From contig JADZGD010000046.1 in the NCBI GenBank assembly GCA_020854055.1, forward strand, positions 1-54,303: 54,303 nucleotides of DNA. Direction: 5' to 3'. Positions 18,491 to 27,498 of the stretch are shown here, in pieces. Position 1 is the first letter of the stretch, and each line of letters opens with the position of its first letter. The notes beneath the pieces are model-generated. The model saw only the letters and a list, made by a program, of their open reading frames with translations. It was not told the origin of the DNA and made no database searches. A program made the position numbers and the translations under genes. This DNA comes from Bryobacterales bacterium (lineage in GTDB: Bacteria; Acidobacteriota; Terriglobia; Bryobacterales; Bryobacteraceae).

Positions 18491-19222
18491 TTATACTGGC
18501 CGTTCAATCGCTTGCAAGGCCATCCGGGTGTGGTTTTTCGTATCGCGAAGCAGTCTCCGGGCGGCCTGCCGGGCGCCGATCTGGTTTCCCTTCCTGATCG
18601 CATCGAAAATGTGACGATGCAGGTCGGCGCCCACGCTGTAGACATTCGTAATCTGGATCTGCTGCAAGAAAACCTGCGTCAGCGGCTCGATAATCATTTC
18701 CAGGTAGCGGTTGTGGCTGGCCCGGGCAACCGCATGATGAAAAGCCAGGTCGGCCTCCATGGTTTCGGCTTCACTCCCCTCGCATTCCATGCCCTGTAGC
18801 GCCCGTTCCATCGCCGCGAGGTCATCCGGCGTGGCGCGCACCGAGGCCAGTTCGGCCGCCGTCTCCTCCAACACCTGCCGCAACTCCAGCATCAGCTCCA
18901 TATCGGCCAGCGAGGGGACCGGCTGGTCCGCAAACACCCGCGCCAGCGCCTCTTTCACCCGGTCGAGTTCGCGCGAAACCACCCGCGTGCCGCGCCCGGC
19001 CCGAACCTCCACCAGGCCTCGGTCCTGCAGGATCTTCATCGCTTCACGCACCACAATCCGGCTCACGCCGAAGCGGACCGCAAGTTCATCTTCTTTAGGA
19101 AGCGTGGAACCGACCTGGGGAAATTCCTCGACAATCATCGTTTCCAGTTCCGTGACCAACTGCTCGCTCAGCCGGCCGCGCCGGAAGGTGCGCTTCTGCA
19201 ATTGAACCTGCGCCATATCCAT
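18491..19222 (-). CDS. GntR-family transcriptional regulator, FadR/FCD subfamily
   Basis: 243 residues (ATG 19222, or ATG 19216 two codons later). Residues 15-85 are a winged helix-turn-helix: RGRLSEQLVTELETMIVEE, STLPKEDELAVRFGVSRIVVREAMKILQDRGLVEVRAGRGTRVV. The rest is the helical FCD effector domain with ELMLELRQVLEETAAELA, DLAFHHAVARASHNRYLEMI and LHRHIFDAIRKGN, containing the Asp and His residues that often bind a metal next to the effector. FCD regulators commonly respond to sugar acids such as glucuronate, gluconate or galactonate. It lies between the GH28-like gene and the receptor unit, all on one strand, and is the obvious candidate regulator of this locus. Confidence 0.92.
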   Translation of the reverse strand: MDMAQVQLQKRTFRRGRLSEQLVTELETMIVEEFPQVGSTLPKEDELAVRFGVSRIVVREAMKILQDRGLVEVRAGRGTRVVSRELDRVKEALARVFADQPVPSLADMELMLELRQVLEETAAELASVRATPDDLAAMERALQGMECEGSEAETMEADLAFHHAVARASHNRYLEMIIEPLTQVFLQQIQITNVYSVGADLHRHIFDAIRKGNQIGARQAARRLLRDTKNHTRMALQAIERPV

Positions 19223-19270
19223 GATGTTACGCTAGCGCGGCCAAAAAGAAAAGAATGATATGATGTTACG
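19221..19270. promoter_or_regulatory. Paired 11-base direct repeats, candidate operator of the FadR/GntR regulator
   Basis: ATGATGTTACG occurs at 19221-19231 and again at 19260-19270, 39 bases apart start to start. On the regulator's strand each reads CGTAACATCAT. They flank the short promoter region of the regulator gene. The upstream copy overlaps the stop codon of the GH28-like gene and the downstream copy touches the regulator's own start. A related ATAACATATGAT covers the -10 of the receptor promoter. Autoregulation is inferred. Confidence 0.35.
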
Positions 19271-20660
19271 GCACCACCGTGCTGCTCACTGCCGGGGAGT
19301 TTTCGATCCGCCCGTTCTCCACGCCGCGGAACAACACAACCGGCCCGGCCCCGGCGCGCGTCTCCACGTCAACGCCATCCAGCAGCAGGTTCCGGACCGT
19401 ATCGGCAATCACCGCCGGACGCGCATCGGGCGGATCGTGCCGCAGGAAAACTCCGGATAGCCTGATATTGGCAGCGTTGCGGACGAGCAACCCATAGGTC
19501 GCCTGCGGGCGGAAGGTAGTGCCGGGGAATTGCTTCAGCTCGGCGGCGGTTTCGGTAGGGGGGCGGAAGCAGAGCCGTACATCCCGGATGGTGACGTTCT
19601 CCACCATGTGCTTCTCGAAGCCGGTGATGCGCGCCGCTACGCTGGCTCCGGTAGCGATAAAGTTGGCGATGGTCACGTTGCGGATCGCTCCCGGCTCCGG
19701 CGACGGACCGCGTCCGCGGTTGCCGATCTTCAGCGCAAAGGGCATGTAGACGTCGCGCGCCACGATGTTTGAGATCACCACTCCGTCCACGGTCGCGCCA
19801 TCCATCGATTCGAGCGAAACTGCCGCCAGGTTGCGGGGGTTGCCATTCCGCCGGCGCTCCAGCACACAGCCCGTCATGGAAACGTTGCGGAAATCGCCCC
19901 CGCTCTCGCTGCCGAACTTGAGATAGCAACTGTTCGTAGAGAGAATGCAGTTGCTGACACTCAGATGTTCGGCTGCCCGCCGGTAGCCCAGCGCATGGCT
20001 GGCCTTGGCGACGATGGCGTCGTCAAAGCCGTCGAAGACGATGTTGGAAATGCGTACAAAACGGCAACTGTCGGGATCGATGCCGTCGGCCCAGGCTTCC
20101 AGGATCGAGACACCGTCGATATTCACGTAATCGGTACCAAGCAGGCTGATGGCGTAATTCGGCGCGTGGTGAATGGTGATGCCGCGAATCGTTACATAGC
20201 GGCAGCGGCGCAGGGCGATGGGCTTCGGTCCCCCGCGGCGGGCGCGGTTGCCCTCAATCACCCCCTGGCCGGTGATGGCTACGTGTTCCACCTGCTCGCC
20301 CGCCAGCAGCGCGAAATGAAAGTCCGTGGTCTCCCGGTCGTCCGGCGTCGGGTAGCTGAACTTTTCGTAAGGGTCGAAGTCGGCGTCGCGGGCGCTCGCA
20401 ACGAGCGTGGCGCCAGACCCCAGGCGCAGCGTGACGTGACTTTTCAGGTGCAGCGTGCCGCTAAGGTACCGGCCGGGTGGAAACTCCACCGTGCCTCCGC
20501 CCTGCCGGGCCGCGGCGTCCATGGCGGCTTGGATCGCCGCCGTGTCCCTGGTTGCGCCATCGCCCCTGGCGCCGTAGCGGCGAACATTGTGAGATGCCGC
20601 CGCAGGCAGTACCAGCGGCGAAAGGACTGCCATGACGAGGGCCGGAATGCAGCGGAACAT
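19266..20660 (-). CDS. Secreted GH28/polygalacturonase-like right-handed beta-helix protein
   Basis: 464 residues from ATG 20660, which begins a signal peptide (MFRCIPALVMAVLSPLVLPAAA). A GTG at 20687 would add nine residues and overlap the divergent promoter. The mature N-terminus NVRRYGARGDGATRDTAAIQAAMDAAARQGGGTVEFPPGRYLSGTLHLKSHVTLRL is the pectate-lyase-superfamily/GH28 start. Beta-helix rungs follow. DGIDPDSC, FDGFDDAIVAKAS and FGSESGGDFRN stand where GH28 has its NTDG, DDC and GHG catalytic motifs. GH28 enzymes hydrolyse polygalacturonate or rhamnogalacturonan. The altered motifs leave the substrate open, but the neighbouring sugar-acid genes support a pectic glycan. Confidence 0.85.
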   Translation of the reverse strand: MFRCIPALVMAVLSPLVLPAAASHNVRRYGARGDGATRDTAAIQAAMDAAARQGGGTVEFPPGRYLSGTLHLKSHVTLRLGSGATLVASARDADFDPYEKFSYPTPDDRETTDFHFALLAGEQVEHVAITGQGVIEGNRARRGGPKPIALRRCRYVTIRGITIHHAPNYAISLLGTDYVNIDGVSILEAWADGIDPDSCRFVRISNIVFDGFDDAIVAKASHALGYRRAAEHLSVSNCILSTNSCYLKFGSESGGDFRNVSMTGCVLERRRNGNPRNLAAVSLESMDGATVDGVVISNIVARDVYMPFALKIGNRGRGPSPEPGAIRNVTIANFIATGASVAARITGFEKHMVENVTIRDVRLCFRPPTETAAELKQFPGTTFRPQATYGLLVRNAANIRLSGVFLRHDPPDARPAVIADTVRNLLLDGVDVETRAGAGPVVLFRGVENGRIENSPAVSSTVVP

Positions 20661-20679
20661 AGCGAACAGTCTATCCGCT

Positions 20680-20708
20680 TTGCACACCGTGGTTCGGCAA
20701 CATACAAT
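20680..20708 (+). promoter_or_regulatory. Sigma70-type promoter of the aldolase/formamidase operon
   Basis: TTGCAC (20680-20685) and TACAAT (20703-20708) are 17 bases apart. The predicted start near 20715 gives a leader of about 33 bases to GTG 20748, which has GGAAAGGA as Shine-Dalgarno nine bases upstream. It lies in the short divergent gap with the GH28-like gene. Confidence 0.6.
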
Positions 20709-20747
20709 CGGTGAGAAGCATCGCTCGCCCGGAAAGGAATCACTCTG

Positions 20748-21653
20748 GTGTTGTGGCTTTCATCTTTACTAATGCTGCTCGCTGCAGCCTCTCCGGCATT
20801 TTCCGCCGAAAGGCTGAATCGGGTGGTGGAACTGCTCGAGCAGAATCAACCGCCTCTTGGCATCTTCGCCTCCGAAATCGATCCGCGTGCCGCCGCCGCG
20901 CTGGCCGCCGCTCCGCTCGACTTCATCATCATCGACATGGAGCACAGCCCTTACGACGTCACCAGGCTCCAATCCTACCTGCTGGGGATGATCGACAAGC
21001 GCCGCATCGCCTCCACCGGGAAATTGCAGCCTGCGGTCACCCCCATCGTGCGCCTTCCGGCCAATGGCCGTGAACATGTGGAGTTCATGATCAAGCAGGT
21101 ACTCGACCTCGGAGTTTTCGGCGTTGTGGTGCCGCACGTGGGCAGCCGGGAAGACGCCCTGGCGGCGGTGCGCGCGATGCGTTATGCGCAGGCGGAAAAC
21201 GCCAGGGACCGCGAGCCGGAAGGTCATCGCGGCGTCGGCTACGGCTGGGCGGCGCGCTATTGGGGCCTCGCTCCGCTGGAATATGTTTCGCGGGCAGACC
21301 TGTGGCCGCTCGATCCATCGGGCGATCTGCTGTTGTGGTGCATGATCGAATCCCGCGCCGGTGTGGAGAACGCCTCCGAAATCGCCGCCACACCAGGCGT
21401 CGGAGGCATCTTCCTCGGTCCGTCGGATCTGGCGATGTCGCTCGGTGTTCCCGAAGGTAGCCCGAAGGTCGAAGCGGCCATGGTAAAGGTGCTCGACGCC
21501 TGCCGCCAGGCGAATGTGCCCTGCGGCACGCTGGTTGGCGCCGGCGGCGTGGCCATGCGGTTAAAGCAGGGATTCCGCTTCCTGGCGGTAGGCTCGGATT
21601 CCGGCATCAGCGGCGGGGTGGATCGGGCGCTCCGGATTGGGCGTTCGAAATGA
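20748..21653 (+). CDS. HpcH/HpaI-family aldolase with a predicted signal peptide
   Basis: 301 residues from GTG 20748. The aldolase barrel is clear: LGIFASEIDPRAAAALAAAPLDFIIIDMEHSPYD, TPIVRLPANG, LGVFGVVVPHVGSRE, the metal-ligand Glu in CMIESRAGVENASEIAATPGVGGIFLGPSDLAMSLG, and GAGGVAMRLKQGFRFLAVGSD. These class II pyruvate aldolases cleave 2-keto-3-deoxy acids such as KDR, KDG or 4-hydroxy-2-oxoheptanedioate. The first 19 residues form a typical hydrophobic signal ending SPAFSA, unusual for this cytosolic family and matched by signal peptides on the three following genes. Its stop overlaps the next ATG (ATGA). Either the family works in the periplasm here or the enzyme is anchored. Confidence 0.85.
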   Translation: MLWLSSLLMLLAAASPAFSAERLNRVVELLEQNQPPLGIFASEIDPRAAAALAAAPLDFIIIDMEHSPYDVTRLQSYLLGMIDKRRIASTGKLQPAVTPIVRLPANGREHVEFMIKQVLDLGVFGVVVPHVGSREDALAAVRAMRYAQAENARDREPEGHRGVGYGWAARYWGLAPLEYVSRADLWPLDPSGDLLLWCMIESRAGVENASEIAATPGVGGIFLGPSDLAMSLGVPEGSPKVEAAMVKVLDACRQANVPCGTLVGAGGVAMRLKQGFRFLAVGSDSGISGGVDRALRIGRSK

Positions 21654-22624
21654 AGACACGCGCACTGCTGCTGGTTACGCTTGCAGCCTCGCTGGCCGCC
21701 GAAACACACCAGTTCCAGGCCAGGTCCTATTCCCTGGTCTTCACCGCATCAGGCGAACCGGCGCTGCGTGTCAAGCCCGGCGACACAGTGGAAACCACCA
21801 CGGTCGACTCCAACGGGGATGACGAAACCGGCAAGCACGTGGCACCGGTATGGAACGCGCTCACCGGGCCGTTTTACGTGGACGGCGCCGAACCGGGCGA
21901 CACGCTCGTGGTGCATCTGGAGCGCGTTCGCCTGAACAGCCGGCGGGGCGCGGCCTCCTCCCGCATGGCGGATGAGGCCGACACCGTCCGCGACCTGCTC
22001 GGCAGCAGGTTCTCCGGCCGCGGCTATCACTGGACCTTCGACACCGGTTCGATGACCGGCTCCACCGGCCTCAGCCCGCGGCTGGCAAGATACAAGCTGC
22101 CACTCGCGCCGTTCCCCGGCTGCGTGGGCGTAGCGCCGGCATGGGGCGAGTCACTATCGGCGCTCACGGCCGGACCCCACGGCGGCAACCTCGATTACAA
22201 CCGCCTGGTGGAAGGAACCACGCTCTACTTCCCGGTGAACGTTCGCGGCGGCTGGTTTTTCATCGGCGACGGCCACGCCGCCCAGGGCGATGGCGAACCG
22301 AACGGGGGAGCCGTGGAAACCACGCTCGCCGTGCGCTTCCGGGTGGATCTACGGCCGAAGCAGAAGATTCCCTCCGTGCGCGCGGAGACCAAAGATTTCT
22401 ACGCCGCCCTGGGCATCGGCGACCCGCTCGATCAGGCTTTCCAGCGGGCCACGGCGAACATGATCCACTGGCTGACCGGCGAGTTTCAGTTGACGCGCGA
22501 AGAGGCGCACGTGCTGATTGGCACCTCGGCCCGCTACGACATCGGGGCGGTGGTGAACCCACGCGGCAAGACGGTAGCCTGCCGGATCTCCAGGCAGGCA
22601 CTCAGCCAGCTATTGCAGCCATGA
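21650..22624 (+). CDS. Acetamidase/formamidase family protein, exported
   Basis: 324 residues. A short signal peptide (MKTRALLLVTLAASLAAE) leads into the FmdA/AmdA beta-sandwich fold: VKPGDTVETTTVDSNGDDETG, LTGPFYVDGAEPGDTLVVHLERV, FPGCVGVAPAWGE, GPHGGNLDYN and GDGHAAQGDGEPNGGAVETTL. GPHGGN and GDGHAxQGDGE are the family signature with zinc-binding acidic and histidine residues. Family members hydrolyse formamide or short amides to ammonia and a carboxylate. It overlaps the aldolase and the next gene by ATGA on both sides, so the operon is tightly coupled. An amide or amino-sugar-derived substrate outside the cytoplasm is inferred. Confidence 0.88.
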   Translation: MKTRALLLVTLAASLAAETHQFQARSYSLVFTASGEPALRVKPGDTVETTTVDSNGDDETGKHVAPVWNALTGPFYVDGAEPGDTLVVHLERVRLNSRRGAASSRMADEADTVRDLLGSRFSGRGYHWTFDTGSMTGSTGLSPRLARYKLPLAPFPGCVGVAPAWGESLSALTAGPHGGNLDYNRLVEGTTLYFPVNVRGGWFFIGDGHAAQGDGEPNGGAVETTLAVRFRVDLRPKQKIPSVRAETKDFYAALGIGDPLDQAFQRATANMIHWLTGEFQLTREEAHVLIGTSARYDIGAVVNPRGKTVACRISRQALSQLLQP

Positions 22625-25101
22625 GAGCGCTCGCCTCCGCCATCTTTACGGCCGCGATGGCCGTGGCCGCGCCTTCGCTTTCGCCGCGCCTGGCGGAGGT
22701 GCCGTTCTGCTATCCATGCGGCGCCACCCGTATCTGGCCGCTGCTCAATGAACCGCTCGAGTCCGGGACGTCGATTAAGCTGAAAATCTTTCGCGGCTCC
22801 GCCGAACTGGCGCGTTCCACCGATGGAAAGCTGTCGTTCGAAGGACTTCAACTGGAGGCCATGCGCAATGGCCGTCTGCGGCTTGAGTCCGGAGCGAAAG
22901 ACAAACGAAGTGAGTTCGATCTGCGCATTGAACTGAATCATCGCGGCGGCCGCATGGAGAGCGAAACCCTGCGCATCCGTCCGGCGCCGCCCGTGCGGCC
23001 GGTCACATACTATGCCGATTTCGGTGACGACCTGATCAACATCTTCGGCGCCGGGCTCGGCGGCGGCCCACCCATCATGCACCACCAGTTGCGCGAAGGT
23101 GGAGCCGCGGTGCGCCGCGCGCCCTCCCGTGGCGAAGACTCTTTTATCCGTTACGAAAAGGCGGGCTTCGACCAGTACTTCCGGCGTTTGCAGTGCCAGG
23201 GCGTCGCGAGCGAAATCCTGTGGCTGTTCCCTTATCCATTTCTTACCGCGCCGGATGTCTATTCACCGCGTGCCACCGCGCTCTATCGCCGCCAGGCCGA
23301 GGCCATCCTGCACGATCCTGTCCTGACGCAAATTGTCGTCCATTCGAAGAGCCTCACCAACTGGGGCTGGATCCGCGACCTTTTGCCACTGCGCCTGAAT
23401 CCCCGGGTTGGCCGCGACCTCTCCCAAAGCGCCACCGAGCACGGTATCCAACTGGGTGTCAGCTACAGGCCGTTTGAACACGCCGCGGCCAAGTATTACC
23501 AGCTCCCGGCATTCGAAAGCGATGGCCGGTTCCTCTGGATGTTCCAGCCACTCTCCTCGCCGGCGGTGAATTTCGAAGCGGAAACCGTTGGCTTCGCCCA
23601 CTACCGCGCCTTGACGCGCGCCGTGGTGACAACCATCGAACTGCGAACACCGGACCGGCCGGACCGCTTCCTCGAGCGCTTTCACAAATGGCGCGACAAC
23701 CTCCGCATTCTCGTCTCCGGCTATCCGCCCATTCAAACCGATTCGCTGGTACTGGTGCGGAATCCCCAAGGCGCTTTCCGCCTGGCGCCGTTCGGCCGGA
23801 TCGCGCGCCGGGCGGACGCGCAACGCCTGGCGATCACCGATTTCCAGTTGGAGTACGAACCGTCGAGGGGCGTGGTGATCCGCGGATTGCGCATTCCCTC
23901 CGGTCCGGCATACATAGTGATCGACAACCCATCCGGCCAGGCGCCGCTCACGCTGGTGCGTTCACAGCCGGTTCGCCTCCTCGCTGCCGATGGAACCACG
24001 ATGGGCCGCGATGCCGCCTACGTCGCCTTTGCCGAAACCTCGCCGGAATTCAAAGCGACGCGCATCGCCGGCATTCAACCCGATGGCAACCCCCACGCCG
24101 TGTTCTTCGCTACCGAGGCCAGCGGAACGCTGCTGTTCGCCAAGTCCGCCGAGCCGCGACTGGACACCGCCGCGCTGGTCATCAACCGTGGCGAAGAGTA
24201 CTCGCGCGAAATGGTGGATTACAATTTGCCCGCCGCGCGCCGTAACGCCATTCGCGAACTGGCGGCGATTCTGCGTCACCCGGCGTTCAACCAGATTTAC
24301 GTCAACACCCGCTCGCACACCTCGCTGGCGGCGGAATCAGGCGACGGCGAAGCCGGGATCGGATCGCTGGCCGCCTACCGCGCGGCGAAAAAGCCCGCCG
24401 GACAGTTGGGCATCGACCTGGCCTACACGCCGCGCGGCGCAGTCATCGGGTCATTGACGCCGGCCGCCATCATGAACTTCACGCCCGGTGAGTGGAAGGG
24501 ATTTTGCCAGACGCCGGAGTGCCCATTTCCCTGGCGCTACCGGCGCAACGAGGCGATTGCCCACGGCATCCGTAAACTGCTTGAAGACGTCCAGCAATCC
24601 TTTCCCGAGGCTCGCCTCCGCATCGTCCTGCCGGAGCGCGCGGCGGTGGCCCAGGCGATGGCCCGGCTCCAGCAGCGGCAACCGGCCGGAACCGAGGGAT
24701 ATACGGGCAACCGCAACAACTATATCGCCAACATCGGCGAAGGTCTGGCGCTGCTCGATTTGACGGGCACGCGGTTTGAAACTGTCTTGCTCGGCGTGGG
24801 CCCCTTCGTCGCCGGGCACGTGCTCAACGAGTTTCTCGACCGTGCGATCCCCGATGCCTCCGGCCACCGCCATTCCAGCTACCAGGGCCCGTCAGGCATC
24901 ATGTACGAAGGTCAATGGACGCTCAAGGACGAAGCCGGACGCCGCGCCCGGGAGCGCAACCTTTGCCTGCTGCTCTCCCGCCCGGAAAGCATCAATGAGG
25001 TAATCCTTTACGAAGCGGCCGATTGGACCTACCGCCTTCCGTGGGATGGTTTCGAGTTTCTGGCTTCCTGCCCGCCGCCGCACCCCGCCGCCGCGCAATG
25101 A
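22621..25101 (+). CDS. Unrecognised 826-residue secreted protein
   Basis: The frame is open from 22141, but ATG 22621 is the start: it lies in an ATGA overlap with the formamidase stop and begins a signal peptide (MRALASAIFTAAMAVAAPS). Residues 30-125 look like a beta-sandwich. After that the protein has TYYADFGDDLINIFGAGLGGG, long mixed alpha/beta stretches with LTNWGWIRDLLPLRLNPRVGRDLSQSATEHGIQLGVSYRP, which is barrel-like, and a second half with LVINRGEEYSREMVDYNLP and a beta-rich end. The N-terminal part with an HGIQLG strand suggests a TIM-barrel glycosidase-like fold, but no family is recognised. It sits between a formamidase and a GH38-like gene, so a glycan-processing role is plausible. 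Confidence 0.7.
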   Translation: MRALASAIFTAAMAVAAPSLSPRLAEVPFCYPCGATRIWPLLNEPLESGTSIKLKIFRGSAELARSTDGKLSFEGLQLEAMRNGRLRLESGAKDKRSEFDLRIELNHRGGRMESETLRIRPAPPVRPVTYYADFGDDLINIFGAGLGGGPPIMHHQLREGGAAVRRAPSRGEDSFIRYEKAGFDQYFRRLQCQGVASEILWLFPYPFLTAPDVYSPRATALYRRQAEAILHDPVLTQIVVHSKSLTNWGWIRDLLPLRLNPRVGRDLSQSATEHGIQLGVSYRPFEHAAAKYYQLPAFESDGRFLWMFQPLSSPAVNFEAETVGFAHYRALTRAVVTTIELRTPDRPDRFLERFHKWRDNLRILVSGYPPIQTDSLVLVRNPQGAFRLAPFGRIARRADAQRLAITDFQLEYEPSRGVVIRGLRIPSGPAYIVIDNPSGQAPLTLVRSQPVRLLAADGTTMGRDAAYVAFAETSPEFKATRIAGIQPDGNPHAVFFATEASGTLLFAKSAEPRLDTAALVINRGEEYSREMVDYNLPAARRNAIRELAAILRHPAFNQIYVNTRSHTSLAAESGDGEAGIGSLAAYRAAKKPAGQLGIDLAYTPRGAVIGSLTPAAIMNFTPGEWKGFCQTPECPFPWRYRRNEAIAHGIRKLLEDVQQSFPEARLRIVLPERAAVAQAMARLQQRQPAGTEGYTGNRNNYIANIGEGLALLDLTGTRFETVLLGVGPFVAGHVLNEFLDRAIPDASGHRHSSYQGPSGIMYEGQWTLKDEAGRRARERNLCLLLSRPESINEVILYEAADWTYRLPWDGFEFLASCPPPHPAAAQ

Positions 25102-25114
25102 TACCCTCATCGGC

Positions 25115-27454
25115 ATGGTGAGCAGAGTGCCGGCCGTAATCGTCCTCTTACTAATAGCCTTCTGTGGCTCGCTGGCGGCGGAAATCCGCCGCATCGACAT
25201 CATCCATCTCTCACACATGGACGTCGGCTTCACGGACCATCCATCGGTCACGCGGGAGATGCAGAAGATCTATCTCGATCAGGCCATCGACGCCTGCCTG
25301 CGGGATCCGGGCTTTGCCTGGACGGCGGAATCGTTGGTTGCCGTTGATGACTGGTGGCGCCAGGCGCCGCCGGAGCGCCGCACCGGATTGCTGCGCCTGG
25401 TCGACGCCGGGCGCATCGGCATCGGCGCCCTGCCGTTCAACAACACCCCGTTTCTCGATCGCCGGCAGTGGCGCCAGATGCTGGCCTGGATTCCCGCTGA
25501 GCTATGGCGCAGTTTCGCTCCTTCGGTTGCCATTCAAGACGATGTGAATGGCTTTCCGCGCGCTGGAGCCATCGAGCTTCTCAACCACGGAGTCCACCGC
25601 CTGTTCATGGGAATGAACAGCGACAGCGGCGGTCCACCCATGGCGCCGCCCGCCGCCTTCTGGTGGAAGATGCCCGATTCGCGCCGGCTGTTCGTCTATC
25701 TGGGTGAAAGCTACCCGGTGGGCTACTACTACTTCCACAAGGATGACTGGCGGCGCGGGCCCGTGCCACGCGTGGCCGACACCGGGTTCCGCCAACCCCA
25801 CGCGGGCGACTTCTTCGCCACCACCGAAACCGCGCTCCATGAGGCCCATCGCATCTGCGCCGCCCGCCTGCGCCGGATGGAAGCCCGCGGCTATCGCCAT
25901 TCCACGCTGGTAATCCCGTTTTCCAACCAGTGGCGAATGGATAACGACCCGCCATTTCCGCCCCTGGCCAAATTCGTCGCCGCCTGGAACCGGCTGGGAT
26001 TGAAACCGGAATTGAGGCTGGTGACCGCCGGCGAGGCATTGAAGGAGTTGGAGGCGGAGGCCGGCCCAACGATACCCGAATTCACCGGCGAGTGGCCGGA
26101 CTGGTGGGCCAACGGTTCCGCCTCGGCGCCCAGGGAAGTCGCCGCCAGCCGCGCCGCCAAGCGCTGGCTGCTCGCGCTGGAATCTCCCGTCTGGGGCGGT
26201 GCCAAGCCGAAACCGGTGGGATTGCCCGAGGAACTTCTCAAAGACCTCTGTCTGTTTGACGAGCACACCTGGGGCTCCAGCATGAGCGTCGCCCGCCCCT
26301 ACAGTCTGGAGACCGTCGGCCAGTTCAACGAAAAAGCGCGCCTGGCGCTGCGTTCCATGGATCTGGCCGAATGGCTGGTTGCACAACGAACCCGCGCAGT
26401 GGTAGCTGCCAGAGAGCCGGGACTGTATGTGGTGAATCCAGCGCCGTTGCCCTATACCGGATGGCTGCCGGTGGCCACCGAAGCCCTGCGCGCGGAGTAC
26501 CCTGGCATTGACCATTACGAGAGCGGCATGAAGCCCTGGGCCGAGCCCAGGAGCCCGGCCGACATTTCGCCCGCCAACGACCCGGCTGTTTTTGCCGACA
26601 CCGTGCCAAAGCAGGTGGCCAAGTTCTGGGTGGAGAATCTTCCGCCAAACTCCGTCGAACCGGTTCGCGGACAGCCGCCCGTTGCCACCCTGCCCAATAT
26701 CGCCCTCGACAGCCTCGGGTGGCCGGTTCGCATCACCTGGCCCGGCATGTCGAAGCCCCTGTTTGCCGCCGGTCTTGCCGATTTCACCTCCGTGCGGCCG
26801 GCAGGTTTCGCTCCCCGCGCCATCCTCCACCAAATGGCCGCTGGCAAGCCAGGCAGGATCGAAACGACCAACGCCGTGGCCGGTGCTGCCTCCGTCCATC
26901 GTACCGGACATACCCTCGTCTACACGCAGCCTTTCACCCATCCCAGCCTCAGGCGCGCCAGCCGTGTCCTGGAGGTTTGGAAGGGCTCGCCGCGCGCTCG
27001 GCTGACCGTGACCCTATACCGCAACTCATCGGACCTGCCGGAAAGCTTCTACCTGGCTTTCCCGTTGCCGGTGGAATCGGCCACCGTGCATTTGTCCGAA
27101 GGCGGCGTGCCGTTTGTGCCCTATCATGAGCAAATCCCCGGCACCTGCATGGATTATTTCGCCTTCGACGGCTGGGCCCACTACACCACTCCGGCCGGAG
27201 ACTGGCTCTGGGTGAGCCACGACGCCCCGCTGGTCACCTTCGACAAACCGGAGGTCTGGACGCGCCGCAAGACCCCGGCGCCGGCCAACCGGATCCTCTC
27301 CCTGCTGTTCACCAACTTCTGGTACACCAACTTTGTGGGTAATGAGCATGGTGACATGACATTCACCTTCGACCTGCTCTGGCAACCGAACATCGCCCAT
27401 CCCGATGCCGTGGCACGCGCCCTGACCACGCGGCCCATGGTTGTGCAGAGGTAG
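25115..27454 (+). CDS. Secreted GH38-like (alpha-mannosidase family) protein
   Basis: 779 residues from ATG 25115, 13 bases after the preceding stop; this start gives a signal peptide (MVSRVPAVIVLLLIAFCGSLAAE). An upstream in-frame start at 25046 would overlap the previous gene and bury the signal. Immediately after the signal comes IIHLSHMDVGFTDHP (H34, D36), the zinc-site H-x-D of GH38 mannosidases. AIQDDVNGFPRAGAIELLNHGVHRLFMGMN corresponds to the nucleophile-region strand, and FDEHTWGSSMSV to the conserved EHTW segment. The C-terminal half is beta-rich as in GH38. GH38 enzymes retain alpha-mannosides; the specificity of this branch is unknown. It is last in the four-gene operon. Confidence 0.75.
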   Translation: MVSRVPAVIVLLLIAFCGSLAAEIRRIDIIHLSHMDVGFTDHPSVTREMQKIYLDQAIDACLRDPGFAWTAESLVAVDDWWRQAPPERRTGLLRLVDAGRIGIGALPFNNTPFLDRRQWRQMLAWIPAELWRSFAPSVAIQDDVNGFPRAGAIELLNHGVHRLFMGMNSDSGGPPMAPPAAFWWKMPDSRRLFVYLGESYPVGYYYFHKDDWRRGPVPRVADTGFRQPHAGDFFATTETALHEAHRICAARLRRMEARGYRHSTLVIPFSNQWRMDNDPPFPPLAKFVAAWNRLGLKPELRLVTAGEALKELEAEAGPTIPEFTGEWPDWWANGSASAPREVAASRAAKRWLLALESPVWGGAKPKPVGLPEELLKDLCLFDEHTWGSSMSVARPYSLETVGQFNEKARLALRSMDLAEWLVAQRTRAVVAAREPGLYVVNPAPLPYTGWLPVATEALRAEYPGIDHYESGMKPWAEPRSPADISPANDPAVFADTVPKQVAKFWVENLPPNSVEPVRGQPPVATLPNIALDSLGWPVRITWPGMSKPLFAAGLADFTSVRPAGFAPRAILHQMAAGKPGRIETTNAVAGAASVHRTGHTLVYTQPFTHPSLRRASRVLEVWKGSPRARLTVTLYRNSSDLPESFYLAFPLPVESATVHLSEGGVPFVPYHEQIPGTCMDYFAFDGWAHYTTPAGDWLWVSHDAPLVTFDKPEVWTRRKTPAPANRILSLLFTNFWYTNFVGNEHGDMTFTFDLLWQPNIAHPDAVARALTTRPMVVQR

Positions 27455-27498
27455 CGCTTCCATCCCTGGACAAGCGATAATAAACAGGAGGTTACGGT

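Noticed and set aside
22141..22620. Upstream extension of the 826-residue protein's frame
   Set aside because: Overlaps the formamidase out of frame with unnatural composition; ATG 22621 has the coupling overlap and signal peptide.
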